A stretch of DNA of 64,000 nt. It comes from Chromobacterium sphagni. Its GTDB lineage: Bacteria; Pseudomonadota; Gammaproteobacteria; Burkholderiales; Chromobacteriaceae. Position 1 is the first letter of the stretch, and the number at the start of each line of letters is the position of its first letter. This document shows positions 16,986 through 26,455 of the stretch, piece by piece. The DNA is taken from assembly GCF_001855555.1 (NCBI RefSeq), contig NZ_MKCT01000001.1, forward strand, positions 1,205,625 through 1,269,624. The letters are read 5' to 3'. A program made the translations under genes and the position numbers. The notes under the pieces were generated by a model that was not told the origin of the DNA, searched no databases, and saw only the letters and a program-made list of their open reading frames with translations.

Positions 16986-16992
16986 GCAGGCT

Positions 16993-17778
16993 TTACTTCG
17001 CCTTGCGCGGCGGCTTGGCCAAGTCGGTCAGCACCCGCGATGCGGCGAACAGGCCGAAGCTGGCGGTCACCACCATGCCGGCGCCGAAGCCGGCGCAGGA
17101 CAGGCCCTGCGGGCCGCGCGCCGGGTCGGCGTCGCAGGCCTGGGCCTGCGGGTAGATCAGCTGTTCGGTGGAGTAGACGCAGGGCACCCGCATCTTCTTG
17201 GCGTCGCGCTCGAAGCCGTGGTGGCGGCGCAGGTTGTAGCGCAGCTTGGACAGCAGCGGGTCCTGGGTGACTTCGGCGAGGTCCGCCAGCTTGATCTTGC
17301 TCGGGTCCATCTGGCCGCCGGCGCCGCCGGACACGATGAAGGGCTGGCGGCGCTTCACGCACCAGGCCGCCATCGCCGTCTTCACCCGCAGATTGTCTAT
17401 GCAGTCGACGACGTAGTCGTAGCCCTGGCCCAGCATTGCATCCAGATTGTCCTCGGTGACGAAATCCTCTATCTCCACCACCCGGCAGGCCGGGTTGATG
17501 GCGCGCGCGCGCTCGGCCAGCGCGGTCACCTTGGCCATGCCGTACAGCGGGTCCAGCGCCGGCAACTGGCGGTTGGTGTTGGATTCGGCGACATTGTCCA
17601 GGTCGATCAGGGTCAGCGCGCCGATGGCGCTGCGCGCGAGCGCCTCCACCACCCAGGAGCCGACGCCGCCCACGCCCACCACGCAGACATGGGCGCCCTG
17701 GAAGCGGGCGAGCGCGTCGTCGCCGTACAGACGGGCAATGCCGCCGAAGCGGCGTTCTAGGTCGGCTGAGTGGTCCAT
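16993..17778 (-). CDS. tcdA: tRNA threonylcarbamoyladenosine dehydratase
   Basis: A 261-residue E1-like enzyme of the TcdA (YgdL/CsdL) family. It uses ATP to cyclise N6-threonylcarbamoyladenosine at position 37 of ANN-decoding tRNAs. The nucleotide-binding loop is GVGGVGSW (35-42), followed by LIDLDNVAESNTNRQ and the CIDNLRVK segment; the C-terminal GFGAGMVVTASFG is typical. Translation begins at the ATG at 17778, directly before the conserved ERRFGG.R.YG segment, though the frame stays open upstream. Confidence 0.93.
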   Translation of the reverse strand: MDHSADLERRFGGIARLYGDDALARFQGAHVCVVGVGGVGSWVVEALARSAIGALTLIDLDNVAESNTNRQLPALDPLYGMAKVTALAERARAINPACRVVEIEDFVTEDNLDAMLGQGYDYVVDCIDNLRVKTAMAAWCVKRRQPFIVSGGAGGQMDPSKIKLADLAEVTQDPLLSKLRYNLRRHHGFERDAKKMRVPCVYSTEQLIYPQAQACDADPARGPQGLSCAGFGAGMVVTASFGLFAASRVLTDLAKPPRKAK

Positions 17779-18073
17779 CGGGATAACCTGTTGCGCGAAA
17801 AACGGCCAAGGATAACCAAGGCTGCGGCTTGGTGCCAGCCCCGCCGCGTTTCTCCTGCCGGCGGCGGGGGGCCGGTTTGGGCGCGGTGTGGCGTTTTCGG
17901 CCGGCGTGAAGATTTTTTTACAATCCAACTGCTTGATTGCGTGGAACCTTTTCCGCATTGGCCGTATCTTGACTGATACGCGTCCGGTTACTGGTGGGCG
18001 CGCGTCAGGGACCGGCATGAAGCGCCATCGGCGCGTCCTCCGCCGGCCAACTCTCAGCATTAGGGAGATTCCG

Positions 18074-18298
18074 ATGAAGCAGCAAAGATTCGATATCGAT
18101 CTGGACAAGCACTACAACGCCACTGTGGTGATCGCCTGCGAAGAATGCGGACGTGAAACGCGCCAACATCTGAGAACCATCCTTCCGGACCATCCCCTGC
18201 AGTGCAGCTGCGGCGCCGACATCTCGATGGCCGCGCCCGACATCCAGAAAGCCGAACGCCAGGCGGACGCCATCCGACAATCGTATCGAATACACTGA
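18074..18298 (+). CDS. Small zinc-ribbon-like protein, unknown function
   Basis: A 74-residue protein with two cysteine pairs, IACEEC near residue 20 and QCSC near residue 45, spaced as in zinc ribbons. The C-terminus is a charged helix. GGGAGA lies eight bases before the ATG. The 295 bases upstream are free of genes and carry the promoter, which I could not place with confidence. A hairpin with 8-bp perfect arms follows 94 bases after the stop. I do not recognise the family. Confidence 0.65.
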   Translation: MKQQRFDIDLDKHYNATVVIACEECGRETRQHLRTILPDHPLQCSCGADISMAAPDIQKAERQADAIRQSYRIH

Positions 18299-18392
18299 TT
18301 TCAGTCTCTGACAATTGATCACGCTGCAACCGCCGGCAGCCTTAGCCGGCCTTATCGGGCTTAGGCTCGAATCCAGGAAGCACCAATAGACG

Positions 18393-18420
18393 CGGCGGCC
18401 ATTCGGCCGCCGTTCCGCTT
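18393..18420 (+). terminator. Putative terminator hairpin after the small zinc-ribbon gene
   Basis: CGGCGGCC (18393-18400), loop ATTC, GGCCGCCG (18405-18412), followed by TTCCGCTT. The stem is strong but the T tract is weak. Confidence 0.5.
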
Positions 18421-18452
18421 GGATGGCTTTGCGAGGCTGGGAATGGCGCGCG

Positions 18453-18789
18453 CTATTGCGCCAGCTGGGCGTCGTATTCGCGAAAACCGTTCTCCACCGC
18501 CGGGATGATGTCGAGGAATTCAAAATAGGGCTCGGTGCCTATCTTGCTGTCGCGCAGCGCGTCGATCAGGTAATAGAAATCCTTGATCGACTTGGTTTCG
18601 AACAGGGCGATGTCGCTGCAGCGGCCGGTGAAGGCCTCGGCGTCGAACCAGCGCATGCGCACGGCGGCTATAGCGGGCGTAGATCGGCTGCAGCACTTCG
18701 GCTTCGAAGCGGCGGCGCTCCGGGCGGCTTAGCCGCAACCAGTTGGGGGTGACGCGCAACAGCGCGAAGAAAGCGTAGGTTTGCTGCAT
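18453..18789 (-). pseudogene. Darcynin-like gene disrupted by a single-base frameshift
   Basis: Two overlapping reading frames together make one darcynin-like protein of about 111 residues. Residues 1-43 (MQQTYAFFALLRVTPNWLRL and on to PIYARYS) read from the ATG at 18789 with an AGGAG site. The remainder (RMRWFDAEAF to FREYDAQLAQ) reads in another frame and stops at 18453. Removing one C from the TAGCCGCCG run at about 18667-18672 restores a continuous frame. This is either a true inactivating insertion or a sequencing error. It is divergent from the TetR gene, with palindromes between them. Confidence 0.7.
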
Positions 18790-18808
18790 GGGTCAGGCTC
18801 CTGTGAAA

Positions 18809-18878
18809 GTGAAACCACGCAAATGTTTGCAGCCCCAACTTTAAGTTGGTTTGCATGAGGAAAAAACTCGTGTTTCAC
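18809..18878. promoter_or_regulatory. Palindromic operator candidates between darcynin-like gene and TetR gene
   Basis: Three nested inverted repeats occupy the 96-base divergent gap: GTGAAAC (18809-18815) with GTTTCAC (18872-18878); GCAAATGTTTGC (18819-18830); and the perfect odd palindrome CCAACTT-T-AAGTTGG (18835-18849). Their position between the two starts suggests binding by the neighbouring TetR-family repressor. Confidence 0.55.
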
Positions 18879-18885
18879 TAGACCG

Positions 18886-19482
18886 ATGCCCTCCATTCCG
18901 CAAGCCCGAAAACAGCCGAGTCAGGCCCGTTCCCGCCACGCCGTCGCCGCCATCCTAGAGGCGGCTGCTCGCATTCTGGCGCGCGACGGCTATGCCGGCA
19001 TGACCACCAACAAGGTGGCCGAGCTGGCCGGCGTCGCCATCGGCTCGCTGTATCAATACTTTCCCAATAAGCAAGCGCTGGTGGCCGCGCTGCACCGCCG
19101 CCACGGCGAGGAAACGCTGGCCGTGGTGGAGGCTACGCTGCGGCGCGGCGCGGCGCTGTCCCCCAGGCGACAATTGGCCGAACTGGTATCGGCGGTGCTG
19201 GCCCTGCATCAGCGCGAACTGGGCCTGCACCGGGTGCTGGAACGCGAGTGGCCGGCTTTCGACGAGCCGCCGCCCAGCAATCCGCAGGACGCTGCGCTGC
19301 GCGGCTGCGTGGCCGCCTGGCTGGACGGCATCGGCGTCGGCGCCGACCGGGCCGAAGTGCTGCTCAGGATGGCGGACAGCCTGATCCACGGCCTGCTGCT
19401 GGACGCCGAGCCGCCGCCGGATCTGGCGCAACTGATTAGCGACGCGCTGGCGGGCTTTCTGGGCCTGCCGGCGGAGAATTGA
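18886..19482 (+). CDS. TetR/AcrR-family transcriptional regulator
   Basis: A 198-residue repressor. The N-terminal helix-turn-helix domain is clear: AAARILARDGYAGMTTNKVAELAGVAIGSLYQYFPNK across residues 25-62. The C-terminal ligand domain is typical in length. It is divergent from the broken darcynin-like gene, with strong palindromes in between, and 18 bases upstream of threonine aldolase. It probably represses itself and the divergent gene. The ligand is unknown. Confidence 0.92.
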   Translation: MPSIPQARKQPSQARSRHAVAAILEAAARILARDGYAGMTTNKVAELAGVAIGSLYQYFPNKQALVAALHRRHGEETLAVVEATLRRGAALSPRRQLAELVSAVLALHQRELGLHRVLEREWPAFDEPPPSNPQDAALRGCVAAWLDGIGVGADRAEVLLRMADSLIHGLLLDAEPPPDLAQLISDALAGFLGLPAEN

Positions 19483-19500
19483 CACCACCTGGGAGTGCGA

Positions 19501-20532
19501 ATGATGAAGTGGATAGACCTGCGCAGCGATACCGTCACCCATCCGACGCCGGCGATGCGCCAGGCGATGTTCGACGCCGAGGTCGGCGACGACGTCTACG
19601 GCGACGATCCCACCGTGATCCGGCTGGAGGCGCTGGCGGCGGACAAATTGGGCAAGGAGGCGGCGCTGCTGGTGCCCAGCGGCACCTTCGGCAACCAGCT
19701 GGCGCTGTTCAGCCACTGTCGGCGCGGCGAGGAAGTGATCGTCGAGGACAGCAGCCACCTGGTCTGGCACGAGGCCGGCGGCGCGGCGGTGATCGCCGGC
19801 GTGCAGCTGCGCACCATCGAGGGCCGGGACGGCGTGATGGCGGCGGCGGACATCGAGCGGCGCATCCGTGTCGGCGACGACATCCATGAGCCGCGCACCG
19901 GCCTGATCTGTCTGGAAAACGCCCATGGCAACGGCAAGGTGCTGCCGCTGTCGGCGATGGCCGACACCGTGGCGCTGGCGCGCGCGCATGGCGTGCCGGT
20001 GCATCTGGACGGCGCGCGGGTGTTCAACGCCGCCGCCCACCTGGGCTGCGACGTGCGCGAGATCACCCGTCATGCCGACAGCGTGATGGCCTGTTTGTCC
20101 AAGGGCCTGGCCGCGCCCATCGGCTCCATCCTGGCAGGTTCCGCTGACTTCATCGCCCTGGCGCGCCGCAAGCGCAAGCTGCTGGGCGGCGGCATGCGCC
20201 AGGCCGGCGTGATCGCCGCGTCGGGCATCCTGGCGCTGACCGAAATGGCGGCGCGGCTGCCGGAAGACCACGCCAATGCCCGCTACCTGGCCGAGCGTCT
20301 GGCCGGCCTGCCCTGCATCGACATCCGGCCGGACGAGGTTCACATCAATCTGGTGTGGTTCCGCTTCAACGCCGACATCGACGGCGCGGAACTGATGGCG
20401 GCGTTGAAGCAGGCCGGTTTCCTGGCCAATCCGCCGCATCAGGGCATGATGCGCCTGGTCACCCACTGGCAGGTGGACCGCGACGATATCGACCGGCTGG
20501 TGGAGACCATGCGGCAAGTGCTTTGCGATTGA
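19501..20532 (+). CDS. ltaE: Low-specificity L-threonine aldolase
   Basis: A 343-residue PLP enzyme that cleaves threonine or allo-threonine to glycine and acetaldehyde. Segments seen are IDLRSDTVTHPTPAM at the start, GDDVYGDDPT, the pyridine-binding HLDGARVFNAA and the PLP-lysine segment CLSKGLAAPIG near residue 203. A GGGAG site lies five bases before the ATG at 19501; the ATG at 19504 is an equal alternative. It probably shares a message with the TetR gene upstream. Confidence 0.93.
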   Translation: MMKWIDLRSDTVTHPTPAMRQAMFDAEVGDDVYGDDPTVIRLEALAADKLGKEAALLVPSGTFGNQLALFSHCRRGEEVIVEDSSHLVWHEAGGAAVIAGVQLRTIEGRDGVMAAADIERRIRVGDDIHEPRTGLICLENAHGNGKVLPLSAMADTVALARAHGVPVHLDGARVFNAAAHLGCDVREITRHADSVMACLSKGLAAPIGSILAGSADFIALARRKRKLLGGGMRQAGVIAASGILALTEMAARLPEDHANARYLAERLAGLPCIDIRPDEVHINLVWFRFNADIDGAELMAALKQAGFLANPPHQGMMRLVTHWQVDRDDIDRLVETMRQVLCD

Positions 20533-20582
20533 GCGGCGAGAGCCGGCTATAAACAAAGCGTGAATCGATGGGAGCTGGCCGC

Positions 20583-21317
20583 ATGTGGCATCGCTTGCTG
20601 TCTGGCGCGCTGCTGGCGGCCGGGCTGTGCAATCCCTGGCTCCAGCCGGCGGCGGGAGAGGTCCGCGCCGCCGGGCTGGACGAGGTAAAGATCTATACCG
20701 ACGACGATCCGCCCTACGTGATGGTGGCGGCGGACGGCGCGGTGGCGGGCGGCACCACGGTGGAGAAGGTGACGCGGGTGATGCGCAAGGTGGGGCTGCC
20801 TTTCAGCGCTCTGCAGGCGGTGCCTTGGGCGCGCGCCTACCAGGAGGCGAAAACCCGCCCCTACGCGATGGTGTTTCCCATCGCCAAAACCCGCGAGCGG
20901 TTGAAATACCTGGACTTCACCTTCAAGATCATCGATGCCGAGGTTTATTTCTATTGGCGGAGGAGCCGCGCCGATATCCAGCTGGCGTCGCTGGACGACG
21001 CCAAGAAATACTCGGTGTGCGTGGTGCGCAACGACTACCGGCAGGAATATCTGGAGAGCGAAGGCTTTCTCAAGCTGGACACCGCCGGCGACACCACCGA
21101 GAACGTCAGGAAATTCCTCGGCGGCCGCTGCGACCTGATCGTTTCCACCGAGACCGGCATGCTCAGCAAACTGAAGGCGCTGGGCGCGGAACGGGCGCAA
21201 CTGGCGCGCGGAATGAAGTTGGACAAGCTGGACAGCGCCCTGTACGCGGCATTCAACAAGAACACTCCGCCGGAGGTGATCGCCCGCTTCAAGGCCGCCG
21301 CCGCCGAGGTGGAGTGA
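20583..21317 (+). CDS. Periplasmic solute-binding protein, family 3 type
   Basis: A 244-residue exported protein with a signal peptide (LLSGALLAAGLCNPWLQPAAG) followed by an SBP_bac_3-like fold: VKIYTDDDPPYVMVAADGAVAG, then MRKVGLPF and PWARAYQEAK, and a C-terminal lobe with VCVVRNDYRQEYLESEGF. Such proteins bind amino acids for ABC importers or act as sensors, but no permease or ATPase gene is adjacent, so this is an orphan. GGGAG eight bases upstream supports 20583; the earlier ATG at 20568 lacks a site. Confidence 0.8.
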   Translation: MWHRLLSGALLAAGLCNPWLQPAAGEVRAAGLDEVKIYTDDDPPYVMVAADGAVAGGTTVEKVTRVMRKVGLPFSALQAVPWARAYQEAKTRPYAMVFPIAKTRERLKYLDFTFKIIDAEVYFYWRRSRADIQLASLDDAKKYSVCVVRNDYRQEYLESEGFLKLDTAGDTTENVRKFLGGRCDLIVSTETGMLSKLKALGAERAQLARGMKLDKLDSALYAAFNKNTPPEVIARFKAAAAEVE

Positions 21318-21364
21318 GCGGCGCGGATCGCCGCGACCCGTCGCTTTCCAGGAGATCTGCCGCC

Positions 21365-22138
21365 ATGTTCCACAAACTGCTGTGCCTGCTCTGCGCTTGC
21401 CTGCTCGCCTGCCCGACGCTGGCCGAGCAACTGGTCAGCGTGGACAGCCGTCCCGGAGTGACGGTGCGCTTCCTGCTGCTGGAGCCGGCGGGGCCGGCGC
21501 GCGCCAGCCTGATCCTGTTCACCGGCGGCGAAGGGCAGCTCAAACTGTCCGACAGCGGCGAACTGGGCGCGGGAAAGAGCAATTTCCTGGTGCGCACCCG
21601 CCAGGGGTGGGCTGACATGGGTTTTAGGGTGGCGGTGGTGGACGCGCCGTCGGATCAACCGCGCGGCCTGCTCGGCGACTTCCGCGCCAGCGCCGAGCAC
21701 GCGCGCGACATCGCCGCCGTCGCCGGCTATCTGAAACAGGGCGCGGCGCTGCCGCTGTGGCTGGCGGGCACTAGCCGCGGCACCACCTCGGCGGTGGCGG
21801 TGGCCTTGCAGCTGCCGGACCAGGTGAGCGGCCTGGTGCTGACCTCCAGCATAGACAGCGGCCGCGGCAGCCTGTCCGGCTTCGCGCTGGAGCGGTTGAA
21901 GGTGCCGGTGCTGATGATCCAGCACCGCCGCGACGAGTGCCGCTCCAGCCGCGCTTACGCTCTGGGCGCCATCATCGACAAGCTGCGTTCGGATCAGCCG
22001 CGCGAGCTGATGCTGATGGACGGCGGCAAGAGCGAGGGCGACCCGTGCCAGCCCTGGGCCTGGCACGGCTACCACGGCATCGAGCCGCGGGTGCTGAAGC
22101 TTGCCGGCGCCTGGATGCTCGCCCACGGCGCGCGCTAG
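21365..22138 (+). CDS. Exported alpha/beta-hydrolase fold protein
   Basis: A 257-residue protein with a cysteine-rich signal peptide (MFHKLLCLLCACLLACPTLA) and an alpha/beta-hydrolase core. The nucleophile elbow is AGTSRGT near residue 139, VPVLMIQHRRDECR supplies a possible acid and WAWHGYHG the histidine. No natural substrate can be named. It follows the binding-protein gene by 47 bases with a GGAG site and could be co-transcribed with it. Confidence 0.72.
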   Translation: MFHKLLCLLCACLLACPTLAEQLVSVDSRPGVTVRFLLLEPAGPARASLILFTGGEGQLKLSDSGELGAGKSNFLVRTRQGWADMGFRVAVVDAPSDQPRGLLGDFRASAEHARDIAAVAGYLKQGAALPLWLAGTSRGTTSAVAVALQLPDQVSGLVLTSSIDSGRGSLSGFALERLKVPVLMIQHRRDECRSSRAYALGAIIDKLRSDQPRELMLMDGGKSEGDPCQPWAWHGYHGIEPRVLKLAGAWMLAHGAR

Positions 22139-22207
22139 CCGGCCGATTTGGCAGCCGCCGCCGCCGGTGCTACCCTCGCCGCCATTCCTTGAGTTTCCGG
22201 TATCGCC

Positions 22208-24241
22208 ATGAACCCGTCCCACGATTCCCATCTCTGGCTGGAAAGCCTCGATTCCGAAGCCGCCGCCGCCTGGGTGGCGCAGCAAAACGCCCGCACCGAA
22301 AGCGTGCTGGACGCCGACCCGCGCTTTGCCGGCCTGCGCGCCGACATCCTGGCCCACCTGCGCGACACCCGGCAGATTCCGTACTTCGCCGAGCATGCCG
22401 GCTGGCTGTACAACTTTCACCAGGACGAGGCCCATCCGCGCGGCATCTACCGCCGCAGCACGCTGGACGCCTACCGCGCCGGCAGCCAGGACTGGCAGAC
22501 GGTGCTGGACATCGACGCGCTGGCCGACGTCGACGAGCGCGACTGGTATCTGGATGGCGTGTCGCACTGCACGGTGATGCCGGAGCGGGCGCTGGTGCAT
22601 CTGACCGACGGCGGCGGCGACGCCACCGTGGCGCGCGAATACGACATCGAGGCGCGGCAGTGGCTGGAGCAGGGTTTCCGCTTTCCGGAAGGCAAGAACC
22701 ACATCGCCTGGCGCGATCCGGACAGCGCCTTCGTCTGCCCGGGCTGGAAGGGCGCGCCGCTGACCCGCGCCGGCTATCCGCGCGAAGTGTGGCTGGTGAC
22801 GCGCGGCGCCGACGGCCAGCACGGCTGGACCCAGCTGTTCGCCGCTCCGGAGGACGCGATGATGGTGGCGGCCTGGCGCTTCCTCGACAGCGACGGCAGC
22901 GCGCTGGACCTGATCGAGGCCTCCGACGGCTTCTACCGCAAGACCTACCATCTGCTGGACGGCGCGCTGGAAACCCATGCCTTGCCGCTGCCGGACAAGG
23001 CGGAGATCGAGGCCTATATCGCCGGCGACTTCATCGTCAAGCTGGCAGAGGACTGGAACTGGCGCGGCGAGCGCTATCGCAGCGGCAGCCTGCTGGCGGT
23101 GAGCCTGGCCGGCCTGCTGGGCGAGGGCCCGGCGCCGCAGCTGCTGCAGGCGCCTCAGCCGCGACTTGCGGTGGCGGCGGTGGAAACCACCCGCAGCCTG
23201 TTGCTGGTCAACCTGCTGGACAATGTCAAAAGCCGGCTGCTGGCCTTCGCCAAGCAGGACGGCGTCTGGCTGCCGCGCGCCTTGCCTGTGCCGGAGGGCG
23301 GGGTGGTCGAGTTTGCCGACCAGCCCTGGCAGAGCGACATCCTCTACTACAGCTACAGCGACTTCCTCACGCCAGGCGGCCTGTACCGGCTGGATGTCGC
23401 CTGCGGCGAGGGCGAGTGCCTGCGCCAGCAGCCGGCGGCCTTCGACCCCGCGTCCTATGTGGCCGAGCAATGGCAGGCGCGCGCGCCGGACGGCGAGATG
23501 ATCCCCTACTTCGTGGTGCGCCGCCGCGACGCGGCGTTCGACGGCGGCGCGCCGACGCTGCTGTACGGCTACGGCGGCTTCGAGGTGCCGATGCTGCCGT
23601 ATTACATTGAAAACTTCGGCCCGCACTGGCTGGCCAAGGGCGGCGCCTTCGTGCTGGCCTGCATCCGCGGTGGCGGCGAGTTCGGTCCGCGCTGGCACCA
23701 AGCGGCGCAGGGCGCCAAGCGCCAGGTCAGCTTCGACGATTTCCTGGCGGTGGCGCAGGACCTGATTTCCCGCAAACTGACTTCTCCGGCCAAGCTGGGG
23801 ATAGAGGGCGGCAGCAACGGCGGCCTCTTGGTGGGCGCGGCGATGGCGCAGCGACCGGAACTGTTCGGCGCGGTGGTGTGCGAGGTGCCGCTGCTGGACA
23901 TGCTGCGCTACACCGAGCTGCTGGCCGGCGCCAGTTGGATAGACGAGTACGGCGATCCGGACGACGAGGCCGAGCGCGCAGCGCTGGCGGCCTATTCGCC
24001 CTACCATCACCTGCGCGCCGACGCCCGTTACCCGCTGGCGCTGTTCACCACCAGCGGCAGCGACGACCGCGTCCATCCCGGCCACGCGCGCAAGATGGCG
24101 GCGCGGCTGTTGGAGTTGGGCCATGACGCGCTGTTCTACGAAACCAATGGCGGCGGCCATTCCGGCAACGCTGGCCAGGACGACACGGCCACCGAACTGG
24201 CACGGGTACTGGTGTACCTGTACCAGCGGCTGATGGACTGA
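22208..24241 (+). CDS. Prolyl oligopeptidase family serine peptidase (S9)
   Basis: A 677-residue cytosolic-type S9 peptidase with an N-terminal beta-propeller of about 400 residues and a C-terminal hydrolase domain. Catalytic residues appear as Ser536 in EGGSNGG, an Asp near 619 in GSDDRVHPGHA and His651 in GGGHSGN. There is no signal peptide. Such enzymes cleave short peptides after proline or related residues. A terminator follows 19 bases after the stop. Confidence 0.92.
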   Translation: MNPSHDSHLWLESLDSEAAAAWVAQQNARTESVLDADPRFAGLRADILAHLRDTRQIPYFAEHAGWLYNFHQDEAHPRGIYRRSTLDAYRAGSQDWQTVLDIDALADVDERDWYLDGVSHCTVMPERALVHLTDGGGDATVAREYDIEARQWLEQGFRFPEGKNHIAWRDPDSAFVCPGWKGAPLTRAGYPREVWLVTRGADGQHGWTQLFAAPEDAMMVAAWRFLDSDGSALDLIEASDGFYRKTYHLLDGALETHALPLPDKAEIEAYIAGDFIVKLAEDWNWRGERYRSGSLLAVSLAGLLGEGPAPQLLQAPQPRLAVAAVETTRSLLLVNLLDNVKSRLLAFAKQDGVWLPRALPVPEGGVVEFADQPWQSDILYYSYSDFLTPGGLYRLDVACGEGECLRQQPAAFDPASYVAEQWQARAPDGEMIPYFVVRRRDAAFDGGAPTLLYGYGGFEVPMLPYYIENFGPHWLAKGGAFVLACIRGGGEFGPRWHQAAQGAKRQVSFDDFLAVAQDLISRKLTSPAKLGIEGGSNGGLLVGAAMAQRPELFGAVVCEVPLLDMLRYTELLAGASWIDEYGDPDDEAERAALAAYSPYHHLRADARYPLALFTTSGSDDRVHPGHARKMAARLLELGHDALFYETNGGGHSGNAGQDDTATELARVLVYLYQRLMD

Positions 24242-24259
24242 GTCCGCCGCGGCCGCAGT

Positions 24260-24289
24260 AAAAAAAGGGCGCTTCGACGTCCTTTTTTG
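24260..24289 (+). terminator. Rho-independent terminator after the S9 peptidase gene
   Basis: An A-run plus GGGCG pairs across a CTTCG-type loop with CGTCC plus a six-base T run (24261-24288). Stem and T tract make this a convincing terminator, possibly active in both directions. Confidence 0.75.
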
Positions 24290-24430
24290 TCGTCTGCCGA
24301 CCGGCGGGCGGACGGACGGACTATCGATGCGGATCGCATGGATTCGATTGCTGATTGCCCGCCGCGCGGCGTACCATCGGGCATCGGCGGCGCGGCTCGC
24401 CGCCGGCACAAAACGATAAAGAGGAAAACC

Positions 24431-26455
24431 ATGCAAGCAAGAAAATTGCTGCCGCTGGCGCTGCTGTTGTGCCTGCAGGCGGCCTGGGCCGATGGCGGCG
24501 GGCTGGATTACGGCAGCTACGGCATAGACTTCAAAGGCATCGACCGCTCGGTGCGCATCCAGGACAACATCTCCTTGTACGCCAACGGCGCCTGGATGAA
24601 ACAGACCGAGATCCCGGCCGACCGCTCGTCCACCGGCGTGGCGGAGCTGCTGTACGACCGCAATCAGCAGCGGGTGCGGGAAATCATCGAGCAGGCCGGC
24701 AACGACGGCTCCACGCCGGAGGCGCGTCAGATCGCCGATCTCTACCGCAGCTTCATGGACGAAGCCGCCATCGCCCGCGCCGGCCTGAAGCCGCTGGAGT
24801 CCAAGCTGGCCGCCATCGCCGCGTTGGCTAACCAGCAGCAGGCCATCGCCTATATGGGCAGGCTGCAGAACCAGCCCGAGGACACGCCGTTCCGCTTTTA
24901 CGTGGCGCCGGACGCCAAAAACTCGTCGGTCTACCTGGCTGGCGTCAGCCAGTCCGGCCTGGCTATGGACCGCGACTACTATCTGGGCAAGTCGGCCGAT
25001 TTTGCCGCCGCGCGCAAGGCCTATCAAGGCTATTTGACCCGACTGCTGACCCTGGCCGGAGAAAAGCGCGCCGCGCGCCGCGCCGCCGCGGTGCTGGCGC
25101 TGGAAACCCGCATTGCCCGCATCCAGTGGAGCAATGTGGAAAACCGCGACATCCAGAAGACCTACCACAAGGTGCCGGTGGCTGATCTGGGCACACAGCT
25201 GCCGGGCTACGACTGGCCACGGCAACTGGCTGACGCCCAGTTGTCCGCCGCCAAGGATGTCAACCTGGACCAGGCGAGCTACCTGGCGAAGCTGCCGGCG
25301 GTGCTGCTGGCCACCCCGATAGCGGTGTTGCGCGACTATCTGACCCTGCGCACGCTGGACGCCTACGCCGGCTATCTGGACAAGTCGTGGGCCGCCGCGC
25401 GCTTCGACTTCTACGGCAAGGCGCTGGATGGCCGCAGCGTGGACAGGCCGCGCTGGAAGAAGGCGGTGACGCTGGTGGACGAGGGCATAGGCGAGGCGGT
25501 GGGCAAGCTGTACGTGGCCAAGTACTTCACGGCCGAAGCCAAGCGCCAGGCCGACGAGCTGGTGCGCAATCTGCTCAGCTCCTACGACCAGAGCATAGAC
25601 AAACTGGCGTGGATGAGCCCGGAAACCAAGCAGGAGGCCCATCTGAAGCTGTCCAAGTACACGCCCAAGATAGGCTATCCGGATAGCTGGCGCGATTATT
25701 CCAGCTTGGCGATCCGGCCGGACGACCTGGCAGGCAACGTCGCGCGCATTTCCGAGTTCAACTACCGCCGCCAGAGCCAGCATCTGGGCCAACCGGTGGA
25801 CCGCAAGGAATGGGGGATGACGCCGCAGACCGTCAACGCCTACTACAACCCGTCCAACAACGAGATCGTGTTCCCGGCCGCCATCCTGCAGGCGCCGTAC
25901 TTCGACCCGGCCTACGATCTGGCGGTCAACTACGGCAGCATAGGCGCCACCATAGGCCACGAGATCAGCCACGGCTTCGACGACCAGGGCCACCAATTCG
26001 ACGGCGACGGCAATATGCGCAACTGGTGGACGCCGGCCGACGAGAAGCGTTTCCGGGAGGAAACCGCCCGCCTGGTGGCGCAATACAGCCGCTTCGAGCC
26101 GGTGAAGGGCCAGCACGTCAACGGCGAACTGACGCTGGGCGAGAACATCGCCGACAACGCCGGCCTGGAGGTGGCGTACAAGGCCTACCATCTGGCGCTG
26201 GGCGGCAAGGAGGCGCCGGTGATCGACGGCCTGACGGGAGATCAACGCTTCTTCATCGCCTTCGCCCAGTCATGGCGCAGCAAGGCCCGCGACGCTTCGG
26301 TGCTCAAGCAGCTGGTATCCGACCCGCACACGCCGGACCTGTGGCGGCCGATCGGCACCGTCAGCAATATGGACCCGTTCTATCAGGCTTTCGACGTCAA
26401 GCCGGGCGACAAGATGTACCTGCCCAAGGAGCAGCGCTTCCACCTGTGGTGGTAA
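24431..26455 (+). CDS. M13-family (neprilysin-like) zinc metallopeptidase
   Basis: A 674-residue exported peptidase. It has a signal peptide (LLPLALLLCLQAAWA), an N-terminal M13 domain starting at the NISLYANGAWM segment, the substrate-binding NAYYNPSNNEI motif, zinc ligands in HEISH (His510, Glu511, His514) and GENIADNAG (Glu571, Asp575). GAGGAAA sits upstream of the ATG at 24431. Members trim oligopeptides in the periplasm. It stands alone and converges on the CsgG-like operon. Confidence 0.94.
   Translation: MQARKLLPLALLLCLQAAWADGGGLDYGSYGIDFKGIDRSVRIQDNISLYANGAWMKQTEIPADRSSTGVAELLYDRNQQRVREIIEQAGNDGSTPEARQIADLYRSFMDEAAIARAGLKPLESKLAAIAALANQQQAIAYMGRLQNQPEDTPFRFYVAPDAKNSSVYLAGVSQSGLAMDRDYYLGKSADFAAARKAYQGYLTRLLTLAGEKRAARRAAAVLALETRIARIQWSNVENRDIQKTYHKVPVADLGTQLPGYDWPRQLADAQLSAAKDVNLDQASYLAKLPAVLLATPIAVLRDYLTLRTLDAYAGYLDKSWAAARFDFYGKALDGRSVDRPRWKKAVTLVDEGIGEAVGKLYVAKYFTAEAKRQADELVRNLLSSYDQSIDKLAWMSPETKQEAHLKLSKYTPKIGYPDSWRDYSSLAIRPDDLAGNVARISEFNYRRQSQHLGQPVDRKEWGMTPQTVNAYYNPSNNEIVFPAAILQAPYFDPAYDLAVNYGSIGATIGHEISHGFDDQGHQFDGDGNMRNWWTPADEKRFREETARLVAQYSRFEPVKGQHVNGELTLGENIADNAGLEVAYKAYHLALGGKEAPVIDGLTGDQRFFIAFAQSWRSKARDASVLKQLVSDPHTPDLWRPIGTVSNMDPFYQAFDVKPGDKMYLPKEQRFHLWW

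Noticed and set aside
21035..26245. An open frame of more than 1,700 codons antisense to the S9 and M13 peptidase genes
   Set aside because: It mirrors the GC-rich third-position pattern of the sense genes, is low-complexity in composition and matches no family.
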